This document shows positions 1 through 12,700 of a stretch of 64,000 bases of DNA, in pieces. A program made the position numbers and the translations under genes. The stretch spans positions 38,143,351 to 38,207,350 of the forward strand of contig NC_077230.1 in the NCBI RefSeq assembly GCF_027887165.1, in the 5' to 3' direction. The first letter of the stretch is position 1. Every line of letters begins with the position of its first letter. The notes below the pieces were generated by a model. That model was not told the DNA's origin, did no database searches, and was given only the letters and a program-made list of their open reading frames with translations. Origin of the DNA: Monodelphis domestica. Lineage: Eukaryota; Chordata; Mammalia; Didelphimorphia; Didelphidae.

Positions 1-1806
1 ATTTTGAGGAAAGGCCCTTTTATTCCTATACTTTCTAGTGTTTTAATAGGAATGTGTTGTATTTTGTCAAAGGCTTTTTCTGCATTTATTGAGATAATCA
101 TGTGATTTCTGTGGATATGGTCAATAATATGGATGGTTTTCCAAATATTAAACCATCCTTGCATTTCTGATATAAATCCCACCTGGTCACAGTGAATAAT
201 TCTCATGAACACTTGCTAGAGACTTTTTGCTAATATTCTATTTATGATTTTTGCAACTATATTCATTAAGGAGGTTGGTCTGTAGTTTTCTTTTTCTGTT
301 TTTGGTCTGCCTGACCTTGGACTCAGTACCATAGTTGTGTCATAGAAGGAATTTGAATTTCTTTGCTTATTTTGTCAAATAGTTTGTAAAGTATTGGGAT
401 TAGTTGTTTTTTCAATGTTTTCTGGGGATTTTTTTCTTAGGGAATTCATTGAAGGCTTGTTCAATTTCTTTTTCTGAGATGAGATTGTTTAAATATTCTA
501 TTTTCTCATTTGTTAATCTAGGCAATATATATTTTTGTAGATATTCACCCATTTCACCTAGATCTTAATAATTATCTTAATTACCTCTTCATTAGTGGTG
601 AGGTCACCCTTTTCATTTTTCATACTGTTAATTTGATTTTTCTTTCTTTTTTATTAGATTAACCAGTATGCTATCTATTTTATTTGTTTTTTTTTCAAAG
701 TACCAACATCTAGTCTTATTTATTATTAGTTCAATAGTTCTTTTACTTTCAATTTTATTATTTTCTCCTTTGATTTCTATGATTTCCATTTTAGTTTTTA
801 TTTGGGGATTTTTAATTTTTTCTTGTTCTGGTTTTTTAATTTGCATGCCCTATTCCTTGACCTATTCCCTCCCTGATTTGTTGATATTATCACTCATGGA
901 TGCAAATTTTCCTTTGAGTACTGCTTTGGCCTCATCCCATAGATTTTGATCAGTTGTTTCTTCATTGTCATTCTCTTCATTGAAATCAGTAATTGTTTCT
1001 TTAATTTGTTCTTTGACCCAACAGTTTTGAAGAATTAGATTATTTAAGTTTCTAATTAATTTTAAATCAGCCTTTCCACAAGCCCTTATTGATTATGATT
1101 TTTATTGCATTATGGTCTGAAAAAATTGTATTCATTACTTCTGTTTTCCTACATTGGTTTGCAATGTTTTTATGCCATACTACATAGTGAATTTTTGTAT
1201 GTGTGCCATTCGCTTTTGAAAATAAGGTATATTCCTTTTTATTCCTATTTATTTTTCACCAGATCTCTATTATCTCTAATTTTTCTAATATTTCATTCAC
1301 TTCCTTACTTCTTTCTTATTTATTTTTTTGGTTTGATTTATCTAGTTCTGATAGGTGAAGGTTGTGGTCCCCCACTAGTATGGTTTTACTATCGGTTTCC
1401 TCTTTAAGCCCCTTTAGTTTCTCCTTTAGAAATCTGAATACTGTACCATTTGGTATATAGATATATGTTGAGTATTGATATTTCTTCATTATTTATACTG
1501 CCTTTTATCAAGTTGTAATTACCTTCCTTATCTCTTTTAATGAGATCTATTTTTTCTTTAGTTTTGTCTGAGATCATAATTGATACTTCTGCCTTCTTTG
1601 TCTCATCTGTAGCCCAGTAAATTCTGTTCTACCCTCTTACCTTTGCACTGGATATGTCTACCTGCCCCAAGTGTGTTTCTTGTGGACCACATATGGTAAG
1701 ATTCTCATTTTTAATCCATTTTGCTAACTGCTTCCTTTTATTGGTGAGTTTGTCCCATTCCCATTTCCCCCTCCATTCTTACTTCCGCCTTTGATTCTGC
1801 CTTTTC
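1..1806 (-). mobile_element. L1 LINE, ORF2 region (continues beyond window)
   Basis: The reverse strand reads as decayed L1 ORF2: reverse-transcriptase part at 1-600, endonuclease part at about 1100-1740. Many stops and frameshifts. Its 3' end lies before the window. The 5' part continues after an insertion at 2400-3615. Confidence 0.8.
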
Positions 1807-2400
1807 TCTTAAATTAAGGAAGAGATTTGGGGATTGGAAAAATGGGATAACCAAAGGTTTGTAGCAAGGTATGGAGGAGTTGAGGGGAGAGAAGGAATAT
1901 TCCTCAGTGAGGTAAAGGAGATAGATGCCTCCTACTGAGAGGAAGCAGCAGGGGTCTGATTAGGACTGTTTGTCTTTGAATGACTGAACTGATGTTCGGC
2001 CCCCTCTTTGCCCCAAAGAGATAGTCCACTTATCTGACTGCGAATTCAAATAAAATAAAGTTTAATAACCAGTTTGGATTGGAGAGGTATCAGGAAAAAA
2101 GGGAAGAGTGCGGTCCCTAAATAAGGTTGGAGTCTGTCTCAGCTTTTGGAGCTGAGGCCAGGCCTCACAGGCTGGCAGAGGGTTCCTCCCACTCCCATCT
2201 TCTGTGCTAGTTTTGTTGATTTCAGAATCTTAGCAGTAGATAGAAAGCAAACAAGAACAGTTCTAACTTTCAGAAACTGGTTGGGCCTGTGTCTTCGGAC
2301 TGAATTGAGAAGAGGCACTAGGAATCAGGACTGGGAAGCCAACACTCCTCCCACCTCCAACACCAGGAAGGAAGTAACAACCAGGCAGGAATAAGGGCTA
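1807..2400. mobile_element. Insertion within L1, LTR-like, unclassified
   Basis: Sequence here interrupts the T/C-rich L1 and has different, purine-rich composition with an AATAAAATAAAG run near 2050. The style resembles the LTR-like elements at 29440 and 33000. Exact ends and target duplication were not resolved. Confidence 0.35.
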
Positions 2401-3615
2401 GTCACAAGACCCAACTGCCACTCCCAGTTGCCCCTTCCCCCACCAACTATCAGTCTTGTTTCCTTTCCAAATAGCCTTCTTACCCTTCCCCCTAACTTTT
2501 TGATTTTAGTCAGTCTCTCTCTTTTCCCCTCCCTAATGTTACTCCCTTTCCAATGTCCTCCTCTCTTATTTATTCCCCTCTTACTATAGTGCCTTTTAAA
2601 TGACCCCCCAACCTCTCCCTCTCTTGTGTAGCTCCCCTCCCCACATGCCCATTTATTATCCTTCTACTTCTCCATAGGAAACAATACAATTCTCTGCCCC
2701 AATGGATCTGATTGTTCTCTCTCTGAGTCAATTTCAGTGTGTATAAGATTTAAGTATTACATGTTGCCAAACTCTTCCATTCTTCCATTGAATTGATCTT
2801 CTCCCCCTCCCCCATGAGCTTCTTTATGAAAAATATATTTACCCCATTTTATCTCTTTTCCAATTTCTCTTAGTATTAACCTATGTTTACACCTAGTTTT
2901 TTAAATACATTTTGACATATCATCCTATACAGTTTGTCACTGTACCCTCTTTCTAGCTAACCTGATGAAAATGACATTTTTTAAGAGTTATCAATATCTT
3001 TTCTTATAGAAATACAAATCATTTTTGCCTCATTGGGTCCCTGAAAAAGTTTGGTTTTCTTTCTTTTTTCTTTCTTACCTTTTGGTGATTCTCTTGAGTT
3101 CTGTTTTGGGGTATGAAATTTTCTGTATAAGTCAGGTCTTTTCTTTAGGAATGCTTGGAAGTCTTTTTAAAATTAAATTACCAAAATTTCCAGTGCATGA
3201 CTATAATCAATATTGCTGGGTAGTTGATTCTTGGTTGTAGACCCAGTTTCTTCATATTCTGTAATATCATATTTTTTGCCTTGCAGTCCATCAGAGTGGA
3301 TGCAGCCAGTTCCTGTGTTATCCTAACTGTGCATCCATGATATCTGAATGGTTTCTTTGTAGCATCTTTTCCTTAATCTGGAAGTTCTTGAACTTGGCTA
3401 TAACATTCCTTGGTGTTGTCAATTAGCTATTAAATGCAGCAGGTGGTCTGTGGATTCTTTCAATCTCTACTTTACCCTCTTGTTCAAGAATGCCTGAGCA
3501 GTTTTCTTGAATAATTTCCTGTAGAATGATATCCAGACTTTTTTCTTTGGTCATGATTTTCTGGTAGTCCAATGTTTCTTAAATTGTCTCTTCTGGATCT
3601 ATTTTTTAGGTCTTT
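2401..3615 (-). mobile_element. L1 LINE, inter-ORF/ORF1 region
   Basis: Continuation of the reverse-strand L1 from position 1806 through its ORF1-like region (2900-3600). Same sequence type recurs at 8000-8990 and 60300-61340. It stops about 30 bases before the copy 1 exon at 3645. Confidence 0.65.
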
Positions 3616-3644
3616 TTTCCCAACGATCCCTTTTTCTTCTGCAG

Positions 3645-3741
3645 AGAACTGGAATTAAAAAATGAAGAGATGGAATTGAAAAGAATAATAGAAGAAGAAG
3701 GTCAGAAATATAAAAAAGACCTCAAGGAAATTGATGAAAGT
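3645..3741 (+). CDS. Copy 1 linker exon
   Basis: Good acceptor (pyrimidine run then TTCTGCAG) and donor AGT|GTGAGA. Encodes a coiled-coil-like, Glu/Lys-rich stretch starting ELELKNEEMELKRIIEEEG. It aligns with copy 2 34360-34447 and has identical phases. The neighbouring reverse-strand L1 ends only about 30 bases upstream, so part of the acceptor tract may be L1-derived. Confidence 0.65.
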
Positions 3742-6700
3742 GTGAGAGTACAGTTCATATATATATCTATGATTAAAAACCCAGTGTCTGGCTCACATAT
3801 TTTCCCTCTTCTTTGTGAATAAAATCTAAATTCTGTGACTTCCAAACTGAAACCAGAGGGTTCTACAATTAATCTCCAGTGTACCTTGAAATAAATCTTA
3901 TTATATATACATATATGCATATAAATCTCATATACTCACAGCTTAGCAAAGGACCAGACACATAAAAAGCATTTAATAAAGGTCATTATTTCTTTCTATA
4001 TACACATGACAAGATGTATAAATTTATACATACACACATTTATATATGTGTCTCTGTGTGTGTAACTTACATCTATATATACACCTCTATCAAAGAACAG
4101 GATACTTTTTTATCAAAACTCTCCTAACATCATTCTAACTGCAAATGGTCTGGTCCCTGTAATTTCCCAGTTCTTATGGCACTTTCACTAATTTTGTCTT
4201 TGAACATCTTTACTAGTCCATTCTACAAAATTATAATCTCCCTGGAGACAGAATCTGTCTTTTCCCTTTCATATACAATACTACACACAGAGAGTGGTTT
4301 CATTTTATAATATTAAGAAGGAAGACCTACAATGAAATCCCTCCTTCTAATGTCCATCCTGGATGTCTAAACCTCACCAAGTCGGTAACATCTTAGTGCT
4401 CTGGGAAACTCTCTGCAACTAGAGAGCAATGGAAGTGACACTTTCCTTCAAAAAGTTAATTCTTCACTGGGAGATCTTTTTGCCTTTGAATTCTATCCCT
4501 AACCTCATCTACTATGTCTATTCCTATCCCCTTTCCCTTTCCCATCCCCATTTCGACCTCTATACCAATGTCTATCCCTATCCCTAACTTCATGTTAATC
4601 CTTAAATCTATTTTGATTATTATTCCCTGACAACCTATTCATGGAATTTGTGTATAAGTATTTTTATTGTATAGTATTAAGGGGTTAATTGCAGAGCAGA
4701 GAGGCCAGATAAGTGGCTAGCAGGTACAAATGAGTTATTTATGGAATAGTTATGAATGCTGGAGAAAAAAAGGTTTGAATAAATTGAAATTAATAGAATT
4801 ATTATGGTTGCACAAATTTCAGACTAACAACTTGATAGAGAAACTTAAAAAATACGTGAACATATCTGAAGTGAATATTGGAAATCAGCCTGAGGAGACA
4901 GTAAAAGAAGATATAACAACAGGGCAATTATTGGCCGCAGAGGATATCAGTTTAGGTAAGAGTTTGATTCTTGATTAGGCTGAAAGGAATCAATTAGTGT
5001 CAAGAAAAGAGGCAGCAGAGGTTATAATGTAAATATGGAATTTTAGCTGATAAACATTCTGTTGGTCTATTAACACAAATATTTTTAATTTTTTAATTGT
5101 ACAATTTTAATTTTAAATTAAAAAAATTTTAAAATTAAAAAAAAATTTAAATGTTACATGGAGAAACAATTTTTGACAAGTTTTTTTTTTTACCATTTTA
5201 AAATTCAGATTTGCTACTTACCCTCCTCCAACTCCCAGACAAGGTGATTAAAGGAGAGAGGAGCATATACCCATACTTTCATGTTATACATACTTCAATG
5301 TTATTTCTGTCCATAGATGATAGAAGACACCTATCACTCTTACAATATAAATCTCATGAAGGTTATATTATAGGAGCAGATGTCAGGTTTTGATCTGTCC
5401 TTAGCTTCTAAAATTCTGTCTTTGGCTACAGACACTATTTTCTTCATGAATCCCTTGCAGTTATCTTGGAGACTTACTTTACTGATAATGGTTTTAGTCC
5501 TTCACAGTTGATCATGGCAAAATACTTCTGTTACTATATACATTGTTCTTCTGGTTCTGTTCACTTTTTTCTGAACTCACTCTTTCACTGTTTTTTATGG
5601 TACAATAGTATTTCATTATAACTATATAGAAGAACTTGTTCATTCTTCTCCCACATGATGAATAACCCCATAGTTACCAATTCTTTGCCTCTACAAAAAA
5701 AGGTGCCAATAATATTTTGGTACAGTTAATTCCTTTTATTCTATCTTTGATCCATTTGGGATACTAAGCCTGTAATGAGACTACCGGCTCAAAGGGTATG
5801 CATAGTTGTCTTTGGGTATGGTTCCCTATAGCTCTCAAGAATGGTTGTATCAGTTCATAGTTCCACCAACAGCATATCAGTGTTTCATTTTTCCCATGTC
5901 TCCTCCAACATTTATCATTTAAGTCAGTTTAGCTAATATGAAAGTTAAGAAGATATATCTCAGAATTGTTTTAATTTAACTTTCTCTCATCAGTAGTGAT
6001 TTGGAGCATTTGTTCCTATAACTGAATAATTTTAATCTTTTCCTCTGAGAACTGCCTGTTGATATCTATTTCTTGATTGGGGAATGTTTTGTATTCTTAT
6101 AAATTTGACTTGGTTCTCTATATATTTGAGAAATGAGGCTTTAGTCAGATACTTTATATAACCCCCCCCCCCCATTGGTTGTTTCCTAGATTTGTTGTTT
6201 CCTTTCTCATTGGTTTTATTTCAGTAAAATCTTTTAAATTTAATTAAATTAAAATACTTTTAAAATTAAGTAAGCCATGATTTACATATTTGATTTATTT
6301 TTTCACAAAACCAACTTTTTTTCTTATTTGTTAGTTCTATAGTTTTATTTCAATTTATTCATATCTCCCTTGATTTTCTGGATTTCCAAATTGCCGTTTA
6401 ATTATGGGTTTTTAATTTGTTCTTTTATAGTTTTTTACTTGCATAACCAATTAATTTATGTTCTGTTTCTCTATTTTATTAATATAAGCTATGAGATATG
6501 AATTTCCTCTAAGTAGTGCTTGGCTACATCCCATAAATTTTGTTTGCATTCCATAAATGTTGTTACTGAAATTGTTATTTGTTTCTATGATTTAATCTTT
6601 GATCCATTTGCTCTTTAGGAACAGATTGTTTCTAATTCTAAAAATTAGTTTCTAATTTATTTTTAGTCTTCTGCATTTTGTGTCACTTTTCTAGCATTCT

Positions 6701-9700
6701 GGTCTGAAAAGTATGGATTTAATATTTCTGTTTCTATACATTTCGATGTGAGGCTTTTATGACCACTTATGTGGTTGATTTTTGTGAAAGTCACACATAT
6801 TGCTGAGAAAAAGTGCATTCCTTTCTATTTCCCTTCAGTTTTCTCCAGAGGTCTATCATGTCTGGGTTTTCTAAAGTTCTCTTTACCTTCTTAACTTCTT
6901 TCTTGTTTATTTTCTGGTTGGATTTATCTACTTTTGACAGGGGAACGTTGAGATATTCCCCACTAGTAATATTCTTATTTTATTTTTCCTTCTGTAACTT
7001 CATTAATTCTTCCTTTATGAATATGGATGCTATGCCATTTGATGTATAAATGTTTAATAATGATATAATTTTCATTATCTATCAAACCTTTTATCATTAT
7101 GATATTTCTTTCCTTATTTCCTTTGATCAGATCAGTCTTTGCTTTTGATTTGTCTGAAATCAGATTTGCTATCCTGGCTTTTATTACTTTATTTGAGGCA
7201 TAGTATATGCTACTCTAGCCTCTTTTATTCTGTGTGTGTTGTGTCCTTGTTTTAAATGTGTTTCTTGTGGGCAGAATAATGTGGTGTTCTGGTGTTTAAA
7301 CAACTCTGCTATCCTTTTCTGTTTTATGTGTAAGTTCAGTCCATTCACATCCACATTCAATATTACTAATTATGTTTTCATGCATCTTATTTTCCTTGTT
7401 TATTCTTCTCTTTCTCTCTTTTCAGCCTTTCCATGTTCATAGATGTTTTGTTATTGACTATCACCTCCCCCAATTCAACCCTCCTTTTTTGTTCACCCTC
7501 AACCCCTTATTCTCTCTAACCTCCTACTTCCCTATAGGGTAAGATAAGTTTCTACAGATGAATATGGCTGTTATTTCCTTTTTGAGCTAGTTCTGATGAG
7601 AGTAAGGTCCAATCAGAGTTAAAGCACATCTCCTCCACTGGATTTGCTGTTTATGTGCCTGTTAATGAGAAATAGTTTGCCTCCTTCTAGATCTCCTTTT
7701 CTCTCTTCTCCATTTATTCTTCTTTCCCATTCCCTCCCATTTAATATCATCCCATCTTATTTAGCTTCCTTTCTTTGATGCATACCCCTTTTATTGCTCC
7801 AATATTAAGTATTTTAGATACTTTAATCTTAAGTATTATTTTCAATATTAAGTATTTTAGATTCTTTAGCTTTAGCTTACCTTTGAAATATTATAGATGT
7901 CTTAATTATTTCAATGATCATCTTGCCAGGTATGAATCAACTCAATTCAACTTTCGCAAAACTATCAAGTATTATTCCTCTCTTGAGTTTTGAATTTAGT
8001 CATCAAATTTTGTTTTCAACTTTTTTGCATGAGAAAAGTCAAAATTTCCCTATTTCATTAAAGAGCAGTTGTTACCTTTTGGAAGATTAATCTTGGTTTT
8101 ACTCGGTGTATAATTCTAGGTTGCAGTCCTTTGAATCTTTGCTTTTCAGAATGTCATATTCTGTGCCTTCCAGTCCTTTAATGTAAAAACTGCTATGTCC
8201 TGGAGAATCCTGACTATGGCTCCTCAATATTTAAAATGTTTCCTTCTGGCAGCTTCTACTACTTTTTCTGTGGCCTGGGAGATCTGGAATTTGGTTATAG
8301 TAGTACTGGGGTATTTTATTTTGGGTTCTCTTTCAGGAAGAGATTGGTGGATTCTCTCTATTTCTATTTCCCCCTCTTGTTTGAGGATATCGTAATATTC
8401 CCTGAGGACTTCTTAAAATATGGAATTCAGGATTTTCTATTGATCATGGTTTTCAGGTATTCTGATGATCTTCAGATGATTTCTCCTGAGTCTATTTTCT
8501 AGGCTGGTCATATTTACAATTGAAGTATTTCAGACTTTCTTCTATTTTTTTTTTAATTTTGGATTTTGTTTTATTGTTTCTTGCTTATGGTTTCATTAAC
8601 TTCTATCAGTCCAATTCTAATTTTAAGGAGTTTTCTTCCTTGAGTTCTTGGGTTGCCTTTTCCACTTGACTGTCTTTTCTTTAAAGGGTTGGTTCCTTCA
8701 GGTTCTGTTTTGTTTGTTTTGCTTTTGGGTTTGTTTTTGGTTTTGTTTGTTTGTTTGTTGTTGTTGTTGTTTTTTGGTATTTATTCCCATTTGGTGGATT
8801 CAGTTAATTAGGAAGTTTTTTTCTTCAATGATTTTTTTCCCCCAGCTGTTGAGTTTTACAATTAATTCCCTTATATTTTTTAACTTCTTCCAGGGATTCT
8901 TTTTAAGATCTAAACTCCTTGCCCACTTTCTTTAGAGGCTTCACATGTTTCCTTTATGGCATTGTTGTCCTCTTCTGAGTCCATATATTGATCTTCCTTG
9001 TCACTAAAGTACATTTCCCAGGTCAGTTTTTTCTTTTTTTACTTCTTTTTCCATTTTTTTCTTTCCTTTGTAACCATATTTATCTTTTGAGATCCTTCTC
9101 TGTACCTGGAGTAAAAGGGTATATTGTTCTAAGATTACAGAGTACTCTTCTCTGGTATTTGGTGTAGGACAAGCTGCCCTTGTTCCTCGTGGTTTGTCTG
9201 TCAAGGAGACAGCAGTACTGGCATGTTCTGGGGAGGTTGGCAACTGATTCATCCAACTATATTTAGCATAATGACTTACCAGTTCCCCCATTGTTTTGTG
9301 GGTTAGTCTGGTCCCCACTATGTTGCTTCACTGCCCCTACCAAGTAGCCTGGGTGGAGAAGGCTCCCTGCTTTGATTTCTACTGCCCCAGGCTTTCCCCC
9401 ACCACATGTAAGTAAGCAAATTACTTCACTGTAGTTCTAGTTCCCGCTTCTTGCATCCCTGTAACCTCAAGATTCTTTTGCCATTTGGAAGTGGATAGTT
9501 CATTGTTAATTCTAGTTCCATCTTTACTCCTTTGGAGTCCCAAGGCTCTGATGTCACATGAGAGTTTGAAGGTTCCTTACCTTCTCTACCTGTATAGAGT
9601 GACCCCAGCTGGGTTCCAAGATCTGCCAGTACTATCAGATTGCTCTCTTCTCTTACCTAAAGTGAGATGTTGCTCCAACTTTTCTTTGTTTTGAGGCAAT

Positions 9701-12700
9701 TTGTTTTCTTTTGTTTTTGCATTGAGGAAATGGAGTGCCTTTTCTTCCTACATCTTATCTTTCAGCATGTAACTTTTGTCTTCATGCAAAATCTGAATAA
9801 AAGTGAAGAGGGCAGTTCTAAAGAGAGGAAGCTGCTGAGGTATCTATACACATAAATGTACATATTCACATATGTACACACATATACATCCATATATACA
9901 TATACATATCTATATGTCTGTACGTATATGCATGTGTGAGCATAGAATGCCTTCCCCATTTTAAAGATTTTTTTTCATAGACATTGAAAATGTTTTTTTT
10001 ACCAAGAACTCCTTGAGAGCAGAGATTGACTTTTTTGTCTTTTTCTGTATCCTTGGTGCTGTACCTGGAACACTTCAGAATGAAGTGTTCAGAATCAGAA
10101 TCAGAAATCAGAATGATTGTTGACTTATTCAAAACCTAGAATTTATTTTTTTAAGATATATTATCTATATAAAGAAGAATGTGCATTTTTGAAAGACTTT
10201 CAAGTTTTTGAACTATAACACTCAAGGATGAGATAGAACATTTTATTATCCCTATTACTACAAGAGGAAACTAAGAATCACAGCTGATGATTACCTTTGG
10301 CTTATATGTTTCTGTGCCAAGAATAATCCCATGTGCCTTACCACCAAGTTTATACTCTGCCTGATTATTAGTAAATTTTCTGGGAAAAAGAAACATATAG
10401 ACATACACACACACATACAGACAAAACACAAATACACATACAAATGGTATCTAGGCTGGGGCAAAAACTGAAGCTAGTGAGTGGGGAAAAGATTGCAAAA
10501 ACAGAAAATTACTCATAAATTTATAAATTACCTATCTTTAAGATCAACGCTGCCATACTCTTAAGAGATGTGCATTATACAATGTCACATGTATCTGATT
10601 TCTTTTAATGTAAAATACTCTCTGTAAGGCATATCATCTTGTTTTATCTTCATGACAACTCTGTGGAGGAGGTTACATAAATATCATTTTCCAGATTTTA
10701 CGGAAAACAAAAACAGGAAGATTCTGGAAATAAGACAGTACTTGTTCAAGTACACCCAGCTAGTAAATGGACAAGCCAAGATTCTGTAGAAAGAATGCAT
10801 TGTCACTTTAAAGATATATTACAGAATCCAAATTGTAAGAAGGAATGGAATACATTCTCTCCCTAGTTAATCTGTGTCACCCTAAGATTTTATTAAGCAT
10901 GGGACTCACTCTAATTCCCTACTTAAAATGAATGTGTAAACTCTAGCTTGAGTCTCTAGCTGCCTTTCTAATGAGACTCACCATCACCTTTGTCAGAGTT
11001 ATGCAGAAAGTGAGGCAGGTCAAGATTCTTTTGAGAAAAGTGAGTTGGGGGGAGGATTCAGTCTATTTCGCCTTCTGCAGATTTGACTATACCATTTACT
11101 AGCTGTTTGGAACTTTGAACAACTTACTTAACTACTCATGTTCTTTAAATCTCATATGAAAAGTAGTACTGTGAGAACACCAATCTGACCTTTTGGTGTA
11201 CATAGTTTCAAAGGAGAAATGCTTGGAAAAAATATTGGACAAATTAAATAAAGAAGTATTATATATACATTTACATATACATATACATATATACATATTC
11301 TGAAAAGAATGAGTTCCACATACCAACCAGTGAAGTTTCCTAAAGAATACAGTTCTTTCAGAACAAAAATGACACAATAGAGAAAAGAGAAATGGATCCT
11401 ATTTTGACTCTGGCAAAGGCTTAAAAGTACAGGTAAATTTGGAACAACGATTGCCCAGGTGCCAAGAAGAGGAAAAGATCATGAAAAAGTGGTTGGAATG
11501 GAACAGAGAGGATATTATAGAACAGAGATGATGTTATAAGCATCAGTGTTTGATATTAATAAACATTTTAATCACTGACATAGATAAAAAATAGATTCCA
11601 TATGAAATTTGCAAATAATTTGTTTTAGCTATAATTTTCCCAAACCTAGTACTATGGAAAATATATTTTTGAATGTTTTAAATGAATATTATTTTAGATA
11701 TATCTGTATCTATCTCTTTAGATCTATATGACTGTCCATCTAAATTTAACTGTTGGCAAATAAGTATGCGATGGCTTCCTTTCTTAGCTATAGATGTTAG
11801 ACAACCTATATAGATGTTAGACAACCTATCTATATAGAAGGTTCATTAGAAATCACTTTCTTGGGTGTCATCATTTACCTGAATTTGTCTGGTATTGTGA
11901 ATATGACAGCTTTTGGAGCATCATTGCCATTGCTAACAGTAGGCAATCTGGTTCAGCCTTTTGAGTCTGGGGTGAATGAGTCACAGTGGGAAAGTGGATG
12001 ATGCACTTCAGGGGCTGTTATTTTTTTGGCTGCTGAGTACCATTATTATGGTGATATGTTCAGTTGGTGTTCAGGGAGGGTTAGAACTACTGTGAGAGCT
12101 TGCTGAATGCTTTTCAGGGCTGCTTATCCCCGTTTGGTGTCTACCTCTTTCCCAGCTCTTACCTGTGGCTCCAAGCTATAGTTTTCAGCAGCAGCCTGTT
12201 AAAACTGTCCAGGCAGATGGGTTAAGCTTGGGTTTATGTCTAACTCTAGGCTTGTGAAGACCTCTCCTGCCAGAACAGATGGATGAGGCAAAATTTGTTT
12301 CAGTAGCCATGAAGGTGGCTGAAGCAAACACTTTCGAGTGCTTAAAACTTGGACGGCTATTAGAGACACTGACATCATTCAGGTGCATTTTCAGTCATCC
12401 TGACTTTTGTCTTGCCACAGGATTTAGATGACTCTGGAAGAAAGAGTGAGGCTGACAACTCTGGGCAACTCACTGAAATCCAATTCACACATAAGTTAAG
12501 ATATTACCCTGTGATGTCACTGGTATTCTTTGAAATGAAGGGTCACCACCACCACCACCAATTGATGGAACATATTTTTTATTGACTGAATCATCCTTTT
12601 ATCTTCTTAAATCTAGCTTTGTTTTAAACTGCCCTTGCAGCTGGCTAATATTTTCTTATAAATTCCAAATGATCAGTTTTTCAGGAGGAAGCTCAAAAAT